A stretch of 10,550 nucleotides of DNA from Akkermansiaceae bacterium UBA5689 (GCA_002420305.1 DIHT01000075.1:1178-11727), one strand, 5' to 3'; shown: positions 1 to 7,987, counted from the stretch's first letter. Notes: a model not told the origin generated them from the letters alone. Translations and numbers: made by a program.

Positions 1-26
1 CCTCCTCCTCCGCCGCCGCCGCCTCC
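1..26 (-). repeat. Gly-codon tract (GGA/GGC) at the C-terminal tail
   Basis: Eight consecutive glycine codons, GGA and GGC mixed, end the visible part of the leftmost gene. Low-complexity Gly-rich tails are usual in DUF2207 proteins, so this marks the approach of the C-terminus. A triplet tract of this kind can change length by slippage. Confidence 0.7.
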
Positions 27-2603
27 TGAGGAAGGCGCACTGGCAGAGGAGCTCAAGGACCCTGTGAAGCTTCCAGAAAGATCGCTTACAAAGCCACTCA
101 TCCCAGCACCACTCGTCCAGCCTGAATCGCTTCGGTAAAATCCCGGGCTATAAGAGCCCGAGGAGGGGTCTACCCCCGCCGCCTTCAGGACCTCCTCAAA
201 TTGCTCCCCCCACTGCTGCTCACAGCCAAGTGCCACCGCGTAGGGGAGGAACTCCTCAAAGAGCTCGAGGGTCTTCTCCGGAGTTTTAGGTGGATCATAG
301 AGCCGAAGACGTTCTTGCTCCGCGACACTCAGGTAGCGCCGGAACCCCTCAATCTCATCCAGCAATTTTCTCCCGCGCCGGGTCGGCGCCTTGATCAGGT
401 GGTAAAAAACATGGAAGAGCACACCGGCAAAAAGAGTGCCCGCTCCGGCGACCCATGAAGGAATATAAATGTCGAAAGTGTCAGTGGGCATCATCTGCAC
501 AGTCCAAACACCGACCCCGACCATAAAGTAGAAGGGCCACATCCAGCCCATGACACCGTGAGTTAGTCGAGTGCCGGCAAAGAAAGGCGACCCAAAGAGG
601 GCATAGAGCCCACCATAAAATCCCACACCCATGACTATCACCAAATACATGTATCCAAGCGGAAGAACAGTGGCCCCAGCGACCGAGAGGACCAGCCCCG
701 GAACAAGCCATGGCAGGTTCCTCTTGAAGGTGACCCCATCCGCTCGTGCCTCGATCGCCTTGCGGTGCTGCTTGCGCGCCTCACCGATCCGTTGGTAATG
801 TTCATGGTCGAGCTCGAGGGACTGGCTCTTCGCAAAGAGAAAAGCCCAAAGCCGGCCTTCATCCGGGGTCAGCGCTGGCCCCTTGGGGTCCGGTTTGAGG
901 TGACCACTCCGTTTCTTGAGAGTGTAAACTTCTTCCTTCTTTTCGATAACAAGCGCCTTCTTATTTCCCAAACCGATGACACCCGCGCTGAAGCATGTAT
1001 CGTCATATCGCATCTCGTTAAGGTAGCGAATGGCGCCCGCCGAAACCCCTGACGGAGGACCGTAAAGGGGAACAATAGTGCCCTTTTTCGGATCGATTCC
1101 CACTCCGACCCAGACACAACAATAGTAGATCACCGCACCAAACAGCAGAAGGGAGCCCCAAAGGAGGCCAGGAGCATCACGGAGTAATACGAAACTTGCT
1201 TCCTCATACACGCTCGCCTCGAGCAGTCCCGGAGGCCACTCCAGCACCAAGGACAGGTTCTCCTTCGGACCGAACGGCCGGGTGGTCGCAATAGTCGCCC
1301 CAGTCTCGGTCAGCTTGGCTTGGTAATCCTCCCCCTTCTGCCCCAGCTTCCCGGTGTAACCCCACAGATCTGTTCCCTCGATGCCCTCCGGCAAGGTCAC
1401 CGTAGCACTCACCTCATCGGCCGGAAACGGCCACTCCGTGCCATTGACGTTCCAGTAAAGCGCATCTCGGCCTTCCTCTAAGTAGAGCTGCCGTCCCGTC
1501 CGGTAGGTGATTTCATAAGTATAGATCCCTCGCTTGAGAACTACCGAACGACGGCCAATACGGATTCGAACCCCTGCCCTCCCTATCGGCTCGGTCTGGT
1601 AGTTCTCTCTTTTCCCGTCGCGCATTACGGAGAGAACGCTAAATGAATTTTTCCCTTTCCGGCCCTCCCGCAGTCGTGGGAAATCACGAAAAATTCCCCG
1701 CTTGATTGCCTTACCCAGAGCCCGGGCCACGATCGTTTCGCGCACCAGCAAATCTCCCTCTCGCTCCACCTTGATATCACTATGCCATGAGAGAATCCGT
1801 TCCCCACCGAGACCACGCAACTTAGGCCGGCCCTCGCGCGCGGCTGGCGGAGTCGAGGAGGGCCTCTCCTCCGCCTTGACAACATCGTCTTGGGCTTCAC
1901 TGGCCCCTTCCTCAGAGTTCGAGGATTCCGTCAGACCCCGTAGTTCCATCTCCAATTGCAATGTCTCCCCCCGGCCCAAGGGCCGGGTCGCCACGATGGT
2001 GGCTCCTCCTTGTTTTAGGGTCACCTTGCACCCCCCATTACTTTCACTCGATCCTGGTCCGATCCCCCCCGAGATTCTGACGTCCTCGCCCTTGATCCCC
2101 TCTGGCATCTCAACCTCTGCGCTCACCTCGGCGAAAGGTAATCCCCACTCCGTCCCATTGATAGGCCAGGAGAGAACTCCCCCATCCGCAAAGGCCACCG
2201 ATGACCCAGAGCGCCCTGCCCTGACCCGGTAGGTAATCTCAAAGTCATGATCCCCTTGACCGAGGACATCTTGCCCACTATCGCCGATTAATATCCGGGT
2301 CACTCCACCGGCCTTGAGTGCCGCCACCTGCCAAGGCTCCTTGGCCCCGTTCCGCAGGGCCTGGACCATCTTCCCCCTCGGAAACGGCGGGATATCCCGG
2401 AACATTCCTTCCCTCCAAGTCTTCTCTTCCAGCCTGATCCGGATGGTCTCGGTCACCAGAAGGCCCCCGGTTGGCTCTACCACAATCCTACTGTGGAAGG
2501 AGAGGACCCGCCCCTCTGCGAACGCCTCTGGAAGGGCAATGCCCACCAGCACCAGAACCATTACCAGCACTCGAAGCATCACTCTAATACCACCCCTAAA
2601 CAT
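1..2603 (-). CDS. DUF2207 (YciQ-like) membrane protein with two tandem ectodomains, 3' end outside window
   Basis: I read one uninterrupted frame of 867 codons from the ATG at 2603 to the window edge, ending in a run of eight Gly codons. Residues 1-29 are a signal peptide (hydrophobic core, then A-F-A before E30). Two DUF2207-type ectodomains follow: a divergent copy at about 30-223 (starts GRVLSFHS) and a canonical copy at about 267-462 (starts ERILSWHS, with YEITYRTGRQLYLEEGRD and LEWPPGLL). A Ser/Glu/Pro-rich linker (224-266) joins them. A membrane segment at about 477-499 ends in the DPKKG motif; a cytosolic region with YDDTC (533-537) follows, then several more membrane segments, the conserved block LPYAVALGCEQQW (786-798) and a Ser/Gly tail. 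Typical family members carry one ectodomain. The start could instead be ATG 2579, still inside the signal peptide. The frame matches that of the upstream gene, 15 bases after its stop. Biochemical function is unknown for the family. Confidence 0.9.
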   Translation of the reverse strand, partial: MFRGGIRVMLRVLVMVLVLVGIALPEAFAEGRVLSFHSRIVVEPTGGLLVTETIRIRLEEKTWREGMFRDIPPFPRGKMVQALRNGAKEPWQVAALKAGGVTRILIGDSGQDVLGQGDHDFEITYRVRAGRSGSSVAFADGGVLSWPINGTEWGLPFAEVSAEVEMPEGIKGEDVRISGGIGPGSSESNGGCKVTLKQGGATIVATRPLGRGETLQLEMELRGLTESSNSEEGASEAQDDVVKAEERPSSTPPAAREGRPKLRGLGGERILSWHSDIKVEREGDLLVRETIVARALGKAIKRGIFRDFPRLREGRKGKNSFSVLSVMRDGKRENYQTEPIGRAGVRIRIGRRSVVLKRGIYTYEITYRTGRQLYLEEGRDALYWNVNGTEWPFPADEVSATVTLPEGIEGTDLWGYTGKLGQKGEDYQAKLTETGATIATTRPFGPKENLSLVLEWPPGLLEASVYEEASFVLLRDAPGLLWGSLLLFGAVIYYCCVWVGVGIDPKKGTIVPLYGPPSGVSAGAIRYLNEMRYDDTCFSAGVIGLGNKKALVIEKKEEVYTLKKRSGHLKPDPKGPALTPDEGRLWAFLFAKSQSLELDHEHYQRIGEARKQHRKAIEARADGVTFKRNLPWLVPGLVLSVAGATVLPLGYMYLVIVMGVGFYGGLYALFGSPFFAGTRLTHGVMGWMWPFYFMVGVGVWTVQMMPTDTFDIYIPSWVAGAGTLFAGVLFHVFYHLIKAPTRRGRKLLDEIEGFRRYLSVAEQERLRLYDPPKTPEKTLELFEEFLPYAVALGCEQQWGEQFEEVLKAAGVDPSSGSYSPGFYRSDSGWTSGAGMSGFVSDLSGSFTGSLSSSASAPSSGGGGGGGG

Positions 2604-2618
2604 TTGTCTTTCAATCTT

Positions 2619-5078
2619 TTACCACCCAGTGCCGCCGCCGCCACCGCCACCACCGCCGGAAGAACCACCGCCGCCGCTGGAGGTAGGGGACGAGGACGAG
2701 GCCGCCAGTGAAGAACTCAGCGAGCTCCCGATCGAGGACGCGAACGAGGACCCCAATCCCGAGATCGAGCCGGTGTAGTAACTGGGGGTCCAGCCTGAAC
2801 TACCCGGGGATTGCCCTGCGGCACGCAGGACGGAATCGAACTTTTGGGACCATTGCTGCTCGCACCCGAGGGCCAGGGCGTAAGGCAGGAACTGCTCGAA
2901 GAGCTCCGGGGTCTTCTCCGGCGGGTTCTCCAAGTTGAGCCGTTCCTCTTCCGCCACGCTCAGGTAGTGCCGGAACCCTTCCACATGATCCAAGACCTTT
3001 CGCCCGAGCGGGGTTGGCGACTTGATCAGGTAGAAAAAAATCGTATTCAGCAACGCCGGGTAAAGAAAGCCCATCGCGGCCCAGAGTCCGGGACCGCGCA
3101 AAAGAACAATCAGGAGGAGGGCCCCCAGCACACAGATGGGAAGGCATACGGCGAGAAGAACGATCGCCATTCCCTTCCTGCCAGAGCCCCAACTGGTGAA
3201 CGCCTTCCAGAGAGCGAAAGGGCCCCAGCCACACCCTCCGCAACAGGCGACCCCTATGAAGAAGATCTGGCCAAAGGCCCCGATCGCAAGGAACAAGACC
3301 AGCATTCCGACCAGCGTGAGAAACAGGCCCGGAAAACACCACCCCATGTTCCGGAGGAAGTGCGTCTTCCTAAGTTTCCGCGAGATAAGGGACTCATGAT
3401 TCCGCCGAGCCTGCCTGATTGTCTTCCAGTTCTCACTCTCCAGAGCGATTTTGCCATCGCCCACCAGTGTATCGCGGAGGGCCCGTTCCTCAGGGGCAAG
3501 CGCGGAAGGCAGCGGGGGAGGACCTCCAGAGGGCAACGGGGGAGGCTTGGATCTCATGCGAACCGTGTAGGTGCCAATGCTCTTTTTGATGGCAACCTCC
3601 CCCTTCGCGGCCAGACCAAGGAGCCCGGCCGCCATGCAGGTCTCGTCGTATTTCATGCGGTCGAGATACCGCACTGCTCCAGGGGAGTAACCGGCGGGAG
3701 GAGCGAACTGTGGAATGATCACTCCCTTTTTGGGATCCCTTCCCACCGCTACCCACGCGAGGAGGTAATAGGTCAGGGCACCGGCGAAAAGCACGAGGCT
3801 GAACACCACCCACGGGTGGGCCTCCGGGAAGGAGTCTTCCTCGTAAGCGATGGGTGCCAGCAGTCCCGGCTGCCACTGGAGCTCCAAGGTCTGGGTGGTG
3901 ACCCGAGTCTCGAATTTCGCACCCGTCGGAGTGACCTCCGCCTGCATTTCCGCCGGAATCTGGCCCAAGGCAGCTTGGATTCCCCCCGGCAGTTCCACCG
4001 TGGCACTGACCTTGTCCACCGGAAAGCTCCCCCCCAAGCCTTGCCGCTTCCACCCCAGCTGGGGGTTCAGGTTCCACCGGAGGACTTCCCGATCCTTGAG
4101 GAGCAACAGCTGCCGCCCTGTCCGATAGGTGATCTCAACGGTGTGAACCCCCCACTTCACGACCTGCCCGGTTCTCACGGTTGGAATGACCCACGAGGTA
4201 TTTGAGTTGGTCTCTTTCCCGTTCAGCTTCACCTTCAGCACCTCCAGAGGCCTTTTCCTCTTCAGACCCCACCGGACATCTTCCTGGCGAGAAAACGGAC
4301 GGGTGAACACTCCCTCAAAGCGGGCCTCAATGCGTTCGGTGATCAGCAGGTCTCCGTTGTTCTCGACCTTAATCAGACTATCAAAGGACAGGACTCGTTC
4401 GTCCTCGTAGGCCCGACGGTCCAGCAGCCCTGGAGGCCACTCCAGCATCACCGTCAGGTTCTCCCGCGCCCGAAACGGGCGGGTGGCCTCGATGCTAGCT
4501 CCGGTCGAGGTCACCTCGGCCCTGTAGTCCTCACCCTGTAGGCCGCGCCTCCCGGTATAGCCCCAGACCTTGGTCCCCTTTATGCCCTCCGGCAATCGAA
4601 CGGTGGCACTCACCGCGTCAACGGGGAATTCCCACTCCGGGCCATTAACGTTCCAGTAAAGGGACTCCCGGCCCTCCTCAAGATAGAGCTGCCGCCCAGT
4701 CCGATAGGTGATCTCGTAGGTATAGATCTCTCCTTTCCGGAGGTACTTGTCCTCGGTTCCAATCCGAATGCGAAGTCCATTCTCAATTCGTTCCCTCTTG
4801 TAGTTTTCCCTCTTCCCGTCCCGCTTCACGGAGAGGACCGTAAAACGCTTCGTGGTCCGCAGGCCCCCTTTGCCTTCCCGCAGAACAGGCAGATCCCGTA
4901 AAATCCCTCGCTTGATTATGTCCCCTTCGGCCCGGACCGCGATCGTCTCGGTCACCACTAGGTCCCCGCTCTTCTCAACCACGATGTCGCTATGCCACGA
5001 CAAGATCCGCTCCTCTGCGCGAAGCTGCGGAAGAACTATCCCCACAAGTATAAGAGCAACCCAGAGCCAAAACCTCAC
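2619..5078 (-). CDS. DUF2207 (YciQ-like) membrane protein with two tandem ectodomains
   Basis: This 819-residue protein starts at GTG 5078; two in-frame TAA codons lie just upstream (a GGG codon intervenes), so no earlier start is possible. Residues 1-21 form a signal peptide (L-R-A before EERILSW). Ectodomain 1 (about 22-220) is canonical, with GRQLYLEEGRESLYWNVNG and MLEWPPGLL. Ectodomain 2 (about 225-410) is divergent, with ERVLSFDS, VEITYRTGRQLLLL and LQWQPGLL. A membrane segment at 423-445 leads to GRDPKKG, a cytosolic region with YDETC (477-481) and a Pro-rich insert (511-525). Further membrane segments span about 580-685. The block LPYALALGCEQQW (731-743) precedes a Ser-rich then Gly-rich tail ending TGW. 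C612, C613 and C616 cluster near the membrane. It probably sits in the cytoplasmic membrane with the duplicated domains outside; function is unknown. It is third in the lemA operon, 64 bases after the preceding gene. Confidence 0.93.
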   Translation of the reverse strand: MRFWLWVALILVGIVLPQLRAEERILSWHSDIVVEKSGDLVVTETIAVRAEGDIIKRGILRDLPVLREGKGGLRTTKRFTVLSVKRDGKRENYKRERIENGLRIRIGTEDKYLRKGEIYTYEITYRTGRQLYLEEGRESLYWNVNGPEWEFPVDAVSATVRLPEGIKGTKVWGYTGRRGLQGEDYRAEVTSTGASIEATRPFRARENLTVMLEWPPGLLDRRAYEDERVLSFDSLIKVENNGDLLITERIEARFEGVFTRPFSRQEDVRWGLKRKRPLEVLKVKLNGKETNSNTSWVIPTVRTGQVVKWGVHTVEITYRTGRQLLLLKDREVLRWNLNPQLGWKRQGLGGSFPVDKVSATVELPGGIQAALGQIPAEMQAEVTPTGAKFETRVTTQTLELQWQPGLLAPIAYEEDSFPEAHPWVVFSLVLFAGALTYYLLAWVAVGRDPKKGVIIPQFAPPAGYSPGAVRYLDRMKYDETCMAAGLLGLAAKGEVAIKKSIGTYTVRMRSKPPPLPSGGPPPLPSALAPEERALRDTLVGDGKIALESENWKTIRQARRNHESLISRKLRKTHFLRNMGWCFPGLFLTLVGMLVLFLAIGAFGQIFFIGVACCGGCGWGPFALWKAFTSWGSGRKGMAIVLLAVCLPICVLGALLLIVLLRGPGLWAAMGFLYPALLNTIFFYLIKSPTPLGRKVLDHVEGFRHYLSVAEEERLNLENPPEKTPELFEQFLPYALALGCEQQWSQKFDSVLRAAGQSPGSSGWTPSYYTGSISGLGSSFASSIGSSLSSSLAASSSSPTSSGGGGSSGGGGGGGGGTGW
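2622..2678 (-). repeat. Gly-rich C-terminal tail coding tract
   Basis: The last 19 codons encode Ser, four Gly, two Ser, nine Gly, then Thr-Gly-Trp. Gly-rich endings closing with an aromatic residue are common in DUF2207 and TPM-domain proteins. The opposite strand appears as CCG/CCA repeats and could be mistaken for a proline-rich gene. Confidence 0.75.
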
Positions 5079-5142
5079 CCCTTATTAAGGCACACGACCA
5101 ATTGGTTTCCAACAATTTACAAGCCGCGCTCCCGGAGCACAG
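5079..5142. other. Intergenic gap with two short palindromes
   Basis: This 64-base gap separates two leftward genes. It holds the perfect 10-bp palindrome ACCAATTGGT (5097-5106) and the 11-base inverted repeat CCTTA-T-TAAGG (5080-5090), the latter directly before the GTG start of the downstream gene. An AAGGG sequence abuts that GTG with no spacer, which is a poor Shine-Dalgarno arrangement. I see no convincing promoter and no hairpin followed by a U tract. Confidence 0.4.
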
Positions 5143-6453
5143 TCAGCACGACAGGTTCAGGGCCTCATGGAACTCTCCATTCACCGCCAGCGTCTCCCCA
5201 ATTTCCGGACCCGCAAGATCTCCCCCGAACCCGACGGAAGGAGCCCCTGCCTCCTTCCGGCTTTCCAGCTGGATCTCGAATTGCCGGGACCAGCTCCCAG
5301 CCCGCCCAAGGGCAACCGCGTAGGGCAGAAGTTGGTCATGATGCTCCACATTCATCACCGGACCATAGGCTTGATCAGACGCCCGCGTCGCCTCTCCACT
5401 CATATACGTCTGGAGACCTTCGATGTAATCTTGCACCATGCGCCCTTCCCGGGAGTAGCGTTTCAGGAGATTTGCACTGCGAACATTCAGGATGTAGCCG
5501 AACAGCATCCACGCTGCAACCCGCAGGCATCCTGCATCGGTATAGAGCTCTCGCATTAGTACCAACAGCCCAAACCCAAGGACCACTCCGAACGCTCCCA
5601 GACCAAGAGCGGGCTCCATGTTTCCCCTTCGGAGCAGGGTAAAGCTTCCAAAGAGGAGGAAGACTGCCAGTGCAAAAAAAAGAGCGATTGGTGCCCCAAA
5701 CGCCCCCCTTCCCAGCACGGAATCTCCCACCGACTCGGCCACGTTGCTGGCAATCCGGCCCTCAAGCATTGAGGGGTCCATCCCTACGAGCCCTGCTCCA
5801 AAGAGGGAACTCACAACCCCGACAAAAACCCACCATCCATTCCTCTTCCGGTAGTCCTCCCCCCGTTTCAATCGGGCGGAAAGCATCTCCTGCAAACCCC
5901 TAATGGCACCTCTGAAAACGGTTCCATAGAGCTTTTGACCGCTTTCCCCCAGAGTGAGCCTCCCGCGCGGCGCGTCGACCCCCGAACTTGGGTCGTGAAA
6001 AAGAGCACGGTAGACAATCTCCTCATCGGGCAGAAGCTTTACCCCGTCCATTCCATTGTCATGAAGCAGGAAGGTGCTACCGCTTTTCTCGATGGTCACG
6101 GCGCCCTTCCCCGCCAGTCCTACCACGGATGCCGTAAACGCTCCATCGTCATATCCGACCGGGCAATCCTCGATACTCCAGAGATACCGCAGGGCGGCAG
6201 GGGAATACCCAGTCGGGGGTTCCTGTTTCGGGCCTCCGTCTGCCTTGTGCCGATCCCTCCCTACCAGTAACCACGCCACAAAGTAGTAGCCCACCGCGCC
6301 GATCAAAACGACTTCGCCCATGAGGAGGAAGGAGCCCTCCCCCCAGAGAACCTCGAGACCCGGGGACGCAGAAGAAGCCGCAACCCCCGCGAGACACTCC
6401 GCCAAGTCTGCGAAAAGATTTGATAAGCTGGGGCTTACGGACAAATAGGACAT
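5143..6453 (-). CDS. DUF2207/YciQ-like C-terminal region protein lacking the ectodomain
   Basis: The 436-residue product matches only the second half of its DUF2207 neighbours. After about 40 residues without a clear signal peptide, a membrane segment (about 42-64) runs into VGRD, then PPTGYSPAALRYL (79-91) and a YDDGAF...VGLAGKGAVTIEK stretch corresponding to YDxTC...GLAAKG in the paralogues. More hydrophobic segments lie at about 205-225, 252-273, 280-300 and 310-325. LPYAVALGRAGSW (376-388) is the conserved C-terminal block, but Arg replaces the Cys found in the other three copies. It has no Gly-rich tail. ATG 6453 is 20 bases after the lemA stop, so the two are almost certainly co-transcribed. 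It may be an ancestral ectodomain loss or a short partner for LemA. The family assignment is firm by paralogue comparison; function is unknown. Confidence 0.85.
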   Translation of the reverse strand: MSYLSVSPSLSNLFADLAECLAGVAASSASPGLEVLWGEGSFLLMGEVVLIGAVGYYFVAWLLVGRDRHKADGGPKQEPPTGYSPAALRYLWSIEDCPVGYDDGAFTASVVGLAGKGAVTIEKSGSTFLLHDNGMDGVKLLPDEEIVYRALFHDPSSGVDAPRGRLTLGESGQKLYGTVFRGAIRGLQEMLSARLKRGEDYRKRNGWWVFVGVVSSLFGAGLVGMDPSMLEGRIASNVAESVGDSVLGRGAFGAPIALFFALAVFLLFGSFTLLRRGNMEPALGLGAFGVVLGFGLLVLMRELYTDAGCLRVAAWMLFGYILNVRSANLLKRYSREGRMVQDYIEGLQTYMSGEATRASDQAYGPVMNVEHHDQLLPYAVALGRAGSWSRQFEIQLESRKEAGAPSVGFGGDLAGPEIGETLAVNGEFHEALNLSC

Positions 6454-6473
6454 AGCTACTCACTCGGACTATC

Positions 6474-7046
6474 TCACCCCCGCTTCAAGACCTTGGCAAG
6501 ATCAGGAGGGAGTCGCTCGCGAATTGAATCCACCTCAAAGAACTTCGCGACCTTAAAGCCAAACCCACCAGCCACGAGATTCGCGGGAAAGGACTCAACG
6601 ACATTATTCAAATCGCGCACCGAGCCATTATAATACCGCCGAGCATACTGGAGGTAGTCCTCGATTTCCACCAGGTCCTCCATCAGACGAAGAAAAGCCT
6701 CATCCGCTTTCAGTTCCGGGTATTGCTCCACCAAAGCCACAATCCGAACCAGGTCTTTCCCAAGAGCTCTCTCCGCGCTCCCCACCTCGCCGGCCTCGGT
6801 GGCAGCCTGGGCCACATTGCGATCCCTTACGACCTCCTCCAGCAGTTCCTGCTCGTGGGCCTGATAGCCCTTGACGCAATCGACGAGAGCAGGAATCAGG
6901 TTATGCCTTCTTTTGAGCTGTATCTCGATCCCACTCCAGCCCTCCCGCAGCTGATTGCGGGCCTTCACCAGCCGGTTGTAGAGGGCGATCAACCAGAAGA
7001 TGAACATCCCTCCGGCGAGTGCCGAGACAATAACAGCGATTTCCAT
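6474..7046 (-). CDS. lemA: LemA family membrane protein
   Basis: The 190-residue protein has one N-terminal membrane helix (about 3-22) and then the LemA family signature YNRLVKARNQLREGWSGIE, followed by QLKRRHNLIPALVDCVKGY. The helical cytoplasmic-type domain continues through ARRYYNGSVRDLNNVVESFP and ends with FGFKVAKFFE, as in other LemA proteins, at normal family length. I chose ATG 7046 because the membrane helix begins directly after it. An in-frame TTG at 7097 would add 17 residues that are not LemA-like and would place coding sequence over a palindrome. No good Shine-Dalgarno sequence is visible. LemA genes are often next to DUF2207 genes, and here lemA leads a run of three. Its molecular role is poorly understood; a scaffold or partner role for the DUF2207 proteins is inference. 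Confidence 0.93.
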   Translation of the reverse strand: MEIAVIVSALAGGMFIFWLIALYNRLVKARNQLREGWSGIEIQLKRRHNLIPALVDCVKGYQAHEQELLEEVVRDRNVAQAATEAGEVGSAERALGKDLVRIVALVEQYPELKADEAFLRLMEDLVEIEDYLQYARRYYNGSVRDLNNVVESFPANLVAGGFGFKVAKFFEVDSIRERLPPDLAKVLKRG

Positions 7047-7076
7047 GAGAATGGGGTAAAGAGTCTTCGCAGCAAA

Positions 7077-7098
7077 TTTGGCATTTCGAAATACCAAA
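7077..7098. promoter_or_regulatory. Near-perfect 22-bp palindrome between divergent genes, candidate operator
   Basis: The two halves TTTGGCATTTC and GAAATACCAAA are reverse complements except for one position (C7082 against A7093). The palindrome is centred on TCGA and sits in the 71-base gap between the lemA ATG and the mlaE GTG, where a dimeric repressor or activator could control both directions. The inverted repeat is directly visible; the operator role is inference. I do not recognise the regulator family and see no strong sigma70 boxes in the gap. Confidence 0.5.
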
Positions 7099-7117
7099 AT
7101 AGGTTCTAAACCTTGGC

Positions 7118-7915
7118 GTGGTCTATTTCCGCCTGCTTGGTCGTCTCGTCCTGAGGCTCTTCCTTTACCTCGGAGAGTTGGCCAGTCTCGTTGGACAGAT
7201 CTGCGAATCCCTCCTGCAGGGCCGAAAGCGCTGGCGCCAGTTTTTCGAACAGATCGTCGAAATTGGATATCGGTCTCAGGCCGTGGTGGTAATTACGGGG
7301 GCCTTCACCGGAGCAGTGCTCGCCACTCAGGCTCTCTTCCAGTTTGCCCTCGTAGATATGGAGACCATGGGAGGCGTGATCGTCAGCGTCGGGATGATGC
7401 GGGAACTGGGCCCCACTATCACCGGCCTCATGCTCGCGGGCAGGGTTGGCTCCTCCATGGCGGCAGAAATTGGAACCATGAAAGTCACCGAGCAAGTTGA
7501 TGCCCTCCGGTCCATGGGAGTCCACCCGATCGATTTCCTCGTTACTCCTCGCCTGCTCGCGATGTGCGTTTCCATTCCGCTGCTTATCGCCCAGTCGATC
7601 GCTTTTGGGATCGGCGCCTCTTATGTCGTCGGCGTGCACCTTTTCAAGGTTCCAGGTGCCTACTGGAACTTCAACGTAGAACGCTTCACCGACGGCAACG
7701 ACATCGCTATCGCAATGATGAAAGGATTCGTCTTCGGCCTGCTGATCGTCATCGTCTCCTGCCATCAGGGCCTGCGGGCGAGAAATGGAGCAGTTGGAGT
7801 GGGCCGAGGCACCACCGACGCCATGGTCTTTTCCTCACTCGCCATCCTGATTTTCAACCTTTTCCTTACCCTGCTGGTGCAGCTCATCTTCCCAGTGGGA
7901 CTGGGAATGTCCTAG
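7118..7915 (+). CDS. mlaE: MlaE-family ABC transporter permease
   Basis: This 265-residue integral membrane protein carries the MlaE permease core: ELGPTITGLMLAGRVGSSMA (96-115), then a stretch containing AEIGTMKVTEQVDAL (116-130) and MGVHPIDFLVTPRLLA (133-148). A second typical block, CHQGLRARNGAVGVGRGTTD (215-234), precedes the last hydrophobic segment. MlaE works in the inner membrane with an ATPase (MlaF) and an MCE substrate-binding protein (MlaD) to move phospholipid between inner and outer membranes. Length matches the family. Translation must begin at GTG 7118 or later, because an in-frame TAG lies at 7100-7102. No mlaF or mlaD gene follows; msrB is next after 72 bases. The partners may be elsewhere, or the permease may serve another ATPase. 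Mla-type function is inferred from family only. Confidence 0.93.
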   Translation: MVYFRLLGRLVLRLFLYLGELASLVGQICESLLQGRKRWRQFFEQIVEIGYRSQAVVVITGAFTGAVLATQALFQFALVDMETMGGVIVSVGMMRELGPTITGLMLAGRVGSSMAAEIGTMKVTEQVDALRSMGVHPIDFLVTPRLLAMCVSIPLLIAQSIAFGIGASYVVGVHLFKVPGAYWNFNVERFTDGNDIAIAMMKGFVFGLLIVIVSCHQGLRARNGAVGVGRGTTDAMVFSSLAILIFNLFLTLLVQLIFPVGLGMS

Positions 7916-7925
7916 GCCGTTGCAC

Positions 7926-7953
7926 TGCTGTCATCAGGGCACAGCATGGTTTT
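7926..7953 (+). terminator. Weak candidate intrinsic terminator after mlaE
   Basis: A 6-bp stem (TGCTGT at 7926-7931 with ACAGCA at 7941-7946) and a 9-base loop are followed by TGGTTTT. It begins 11 bases after the mlaE stop. The stem is short and the U tract is interrupted, so termination would be partial at best. Confidence 0.3.
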
Positions 7954-7980
7954 GACAGGATCTACCCTAAGAGGTAGGAT
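7952..7980 (+). promoter_or_regulatory. Candidate sigma70 promoter for msrB
   Basis: A perfect TTGACA (7952-7957) is separated by exactly 17 bases from TAGGAT (7975-7980), which matches four of six -10 consensus positions. Initiation six to eight bases downstream would fall at or just before the ATG at 7988, giving a leaderless or almost leaderless mRNA. The same bases contain GAGGTAGG (7971-7978), which could act as the ribosome binding site on a longer transcript reading through from mlaE. Confidence 0.45.
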
Positions 7981-7987
7981 TCTGAAC

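Noticed and set aside
1..2603. Possible pseudogene or frameshifted remnant at the left edge
   Set aside because: Codon-by-codon reading of the - strand from 2603 to the edge shows no stop or frameshift; the gene only lacks its stop because the window ends.
2314..2778. Pro-rich + strand open frame with a poly-Pro run
   Set aside because: The CCG/CCA repeats are the complement of the Gly codons in the C-terminal tail of the gene on the - strand.
2811..4205. A 464-codon open frame on the + strand
   Set aside because: It lies antisense to the 819-residue DUF2207 gene, which has a signal peptide, paralogues in the window and conserved motifs. The + strand translation is rich in Pro, Arg and Gly with no recognisable domain, as expected for a shadow frame in GC-rich DNA.
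1441..4727. Mobile element suggested by long diverged direct repeats (1441-1526 and 4642-4727)
   Set aside because: The repeats encode the same ectodomain segment in paralogous genes; there is no transposase, terminal inverted repeat or target duplication.
5128..5138. GCTCC-C-GGAGC inverted repeat as a terminator
   Set aside because: The loop is a single base and no T tract follows on either strand, so it is not a plausible intrinsic terminator.
7047..7097. Extension of lemA to the TTG at 7097
   Set aside because: The added 17 residues resemble nothing in LemA proteins, the ATG at 7046 opens directly into the membrane helix, and the extension would overlap the palindrome.
7106..7765. A 219-codon open frame on the - strand opposite mlaE
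   Set aside because: The + strand encodes unmistakable MlaE motifs over the same bases; the opposite frame is His/Asp-rich and featureless.
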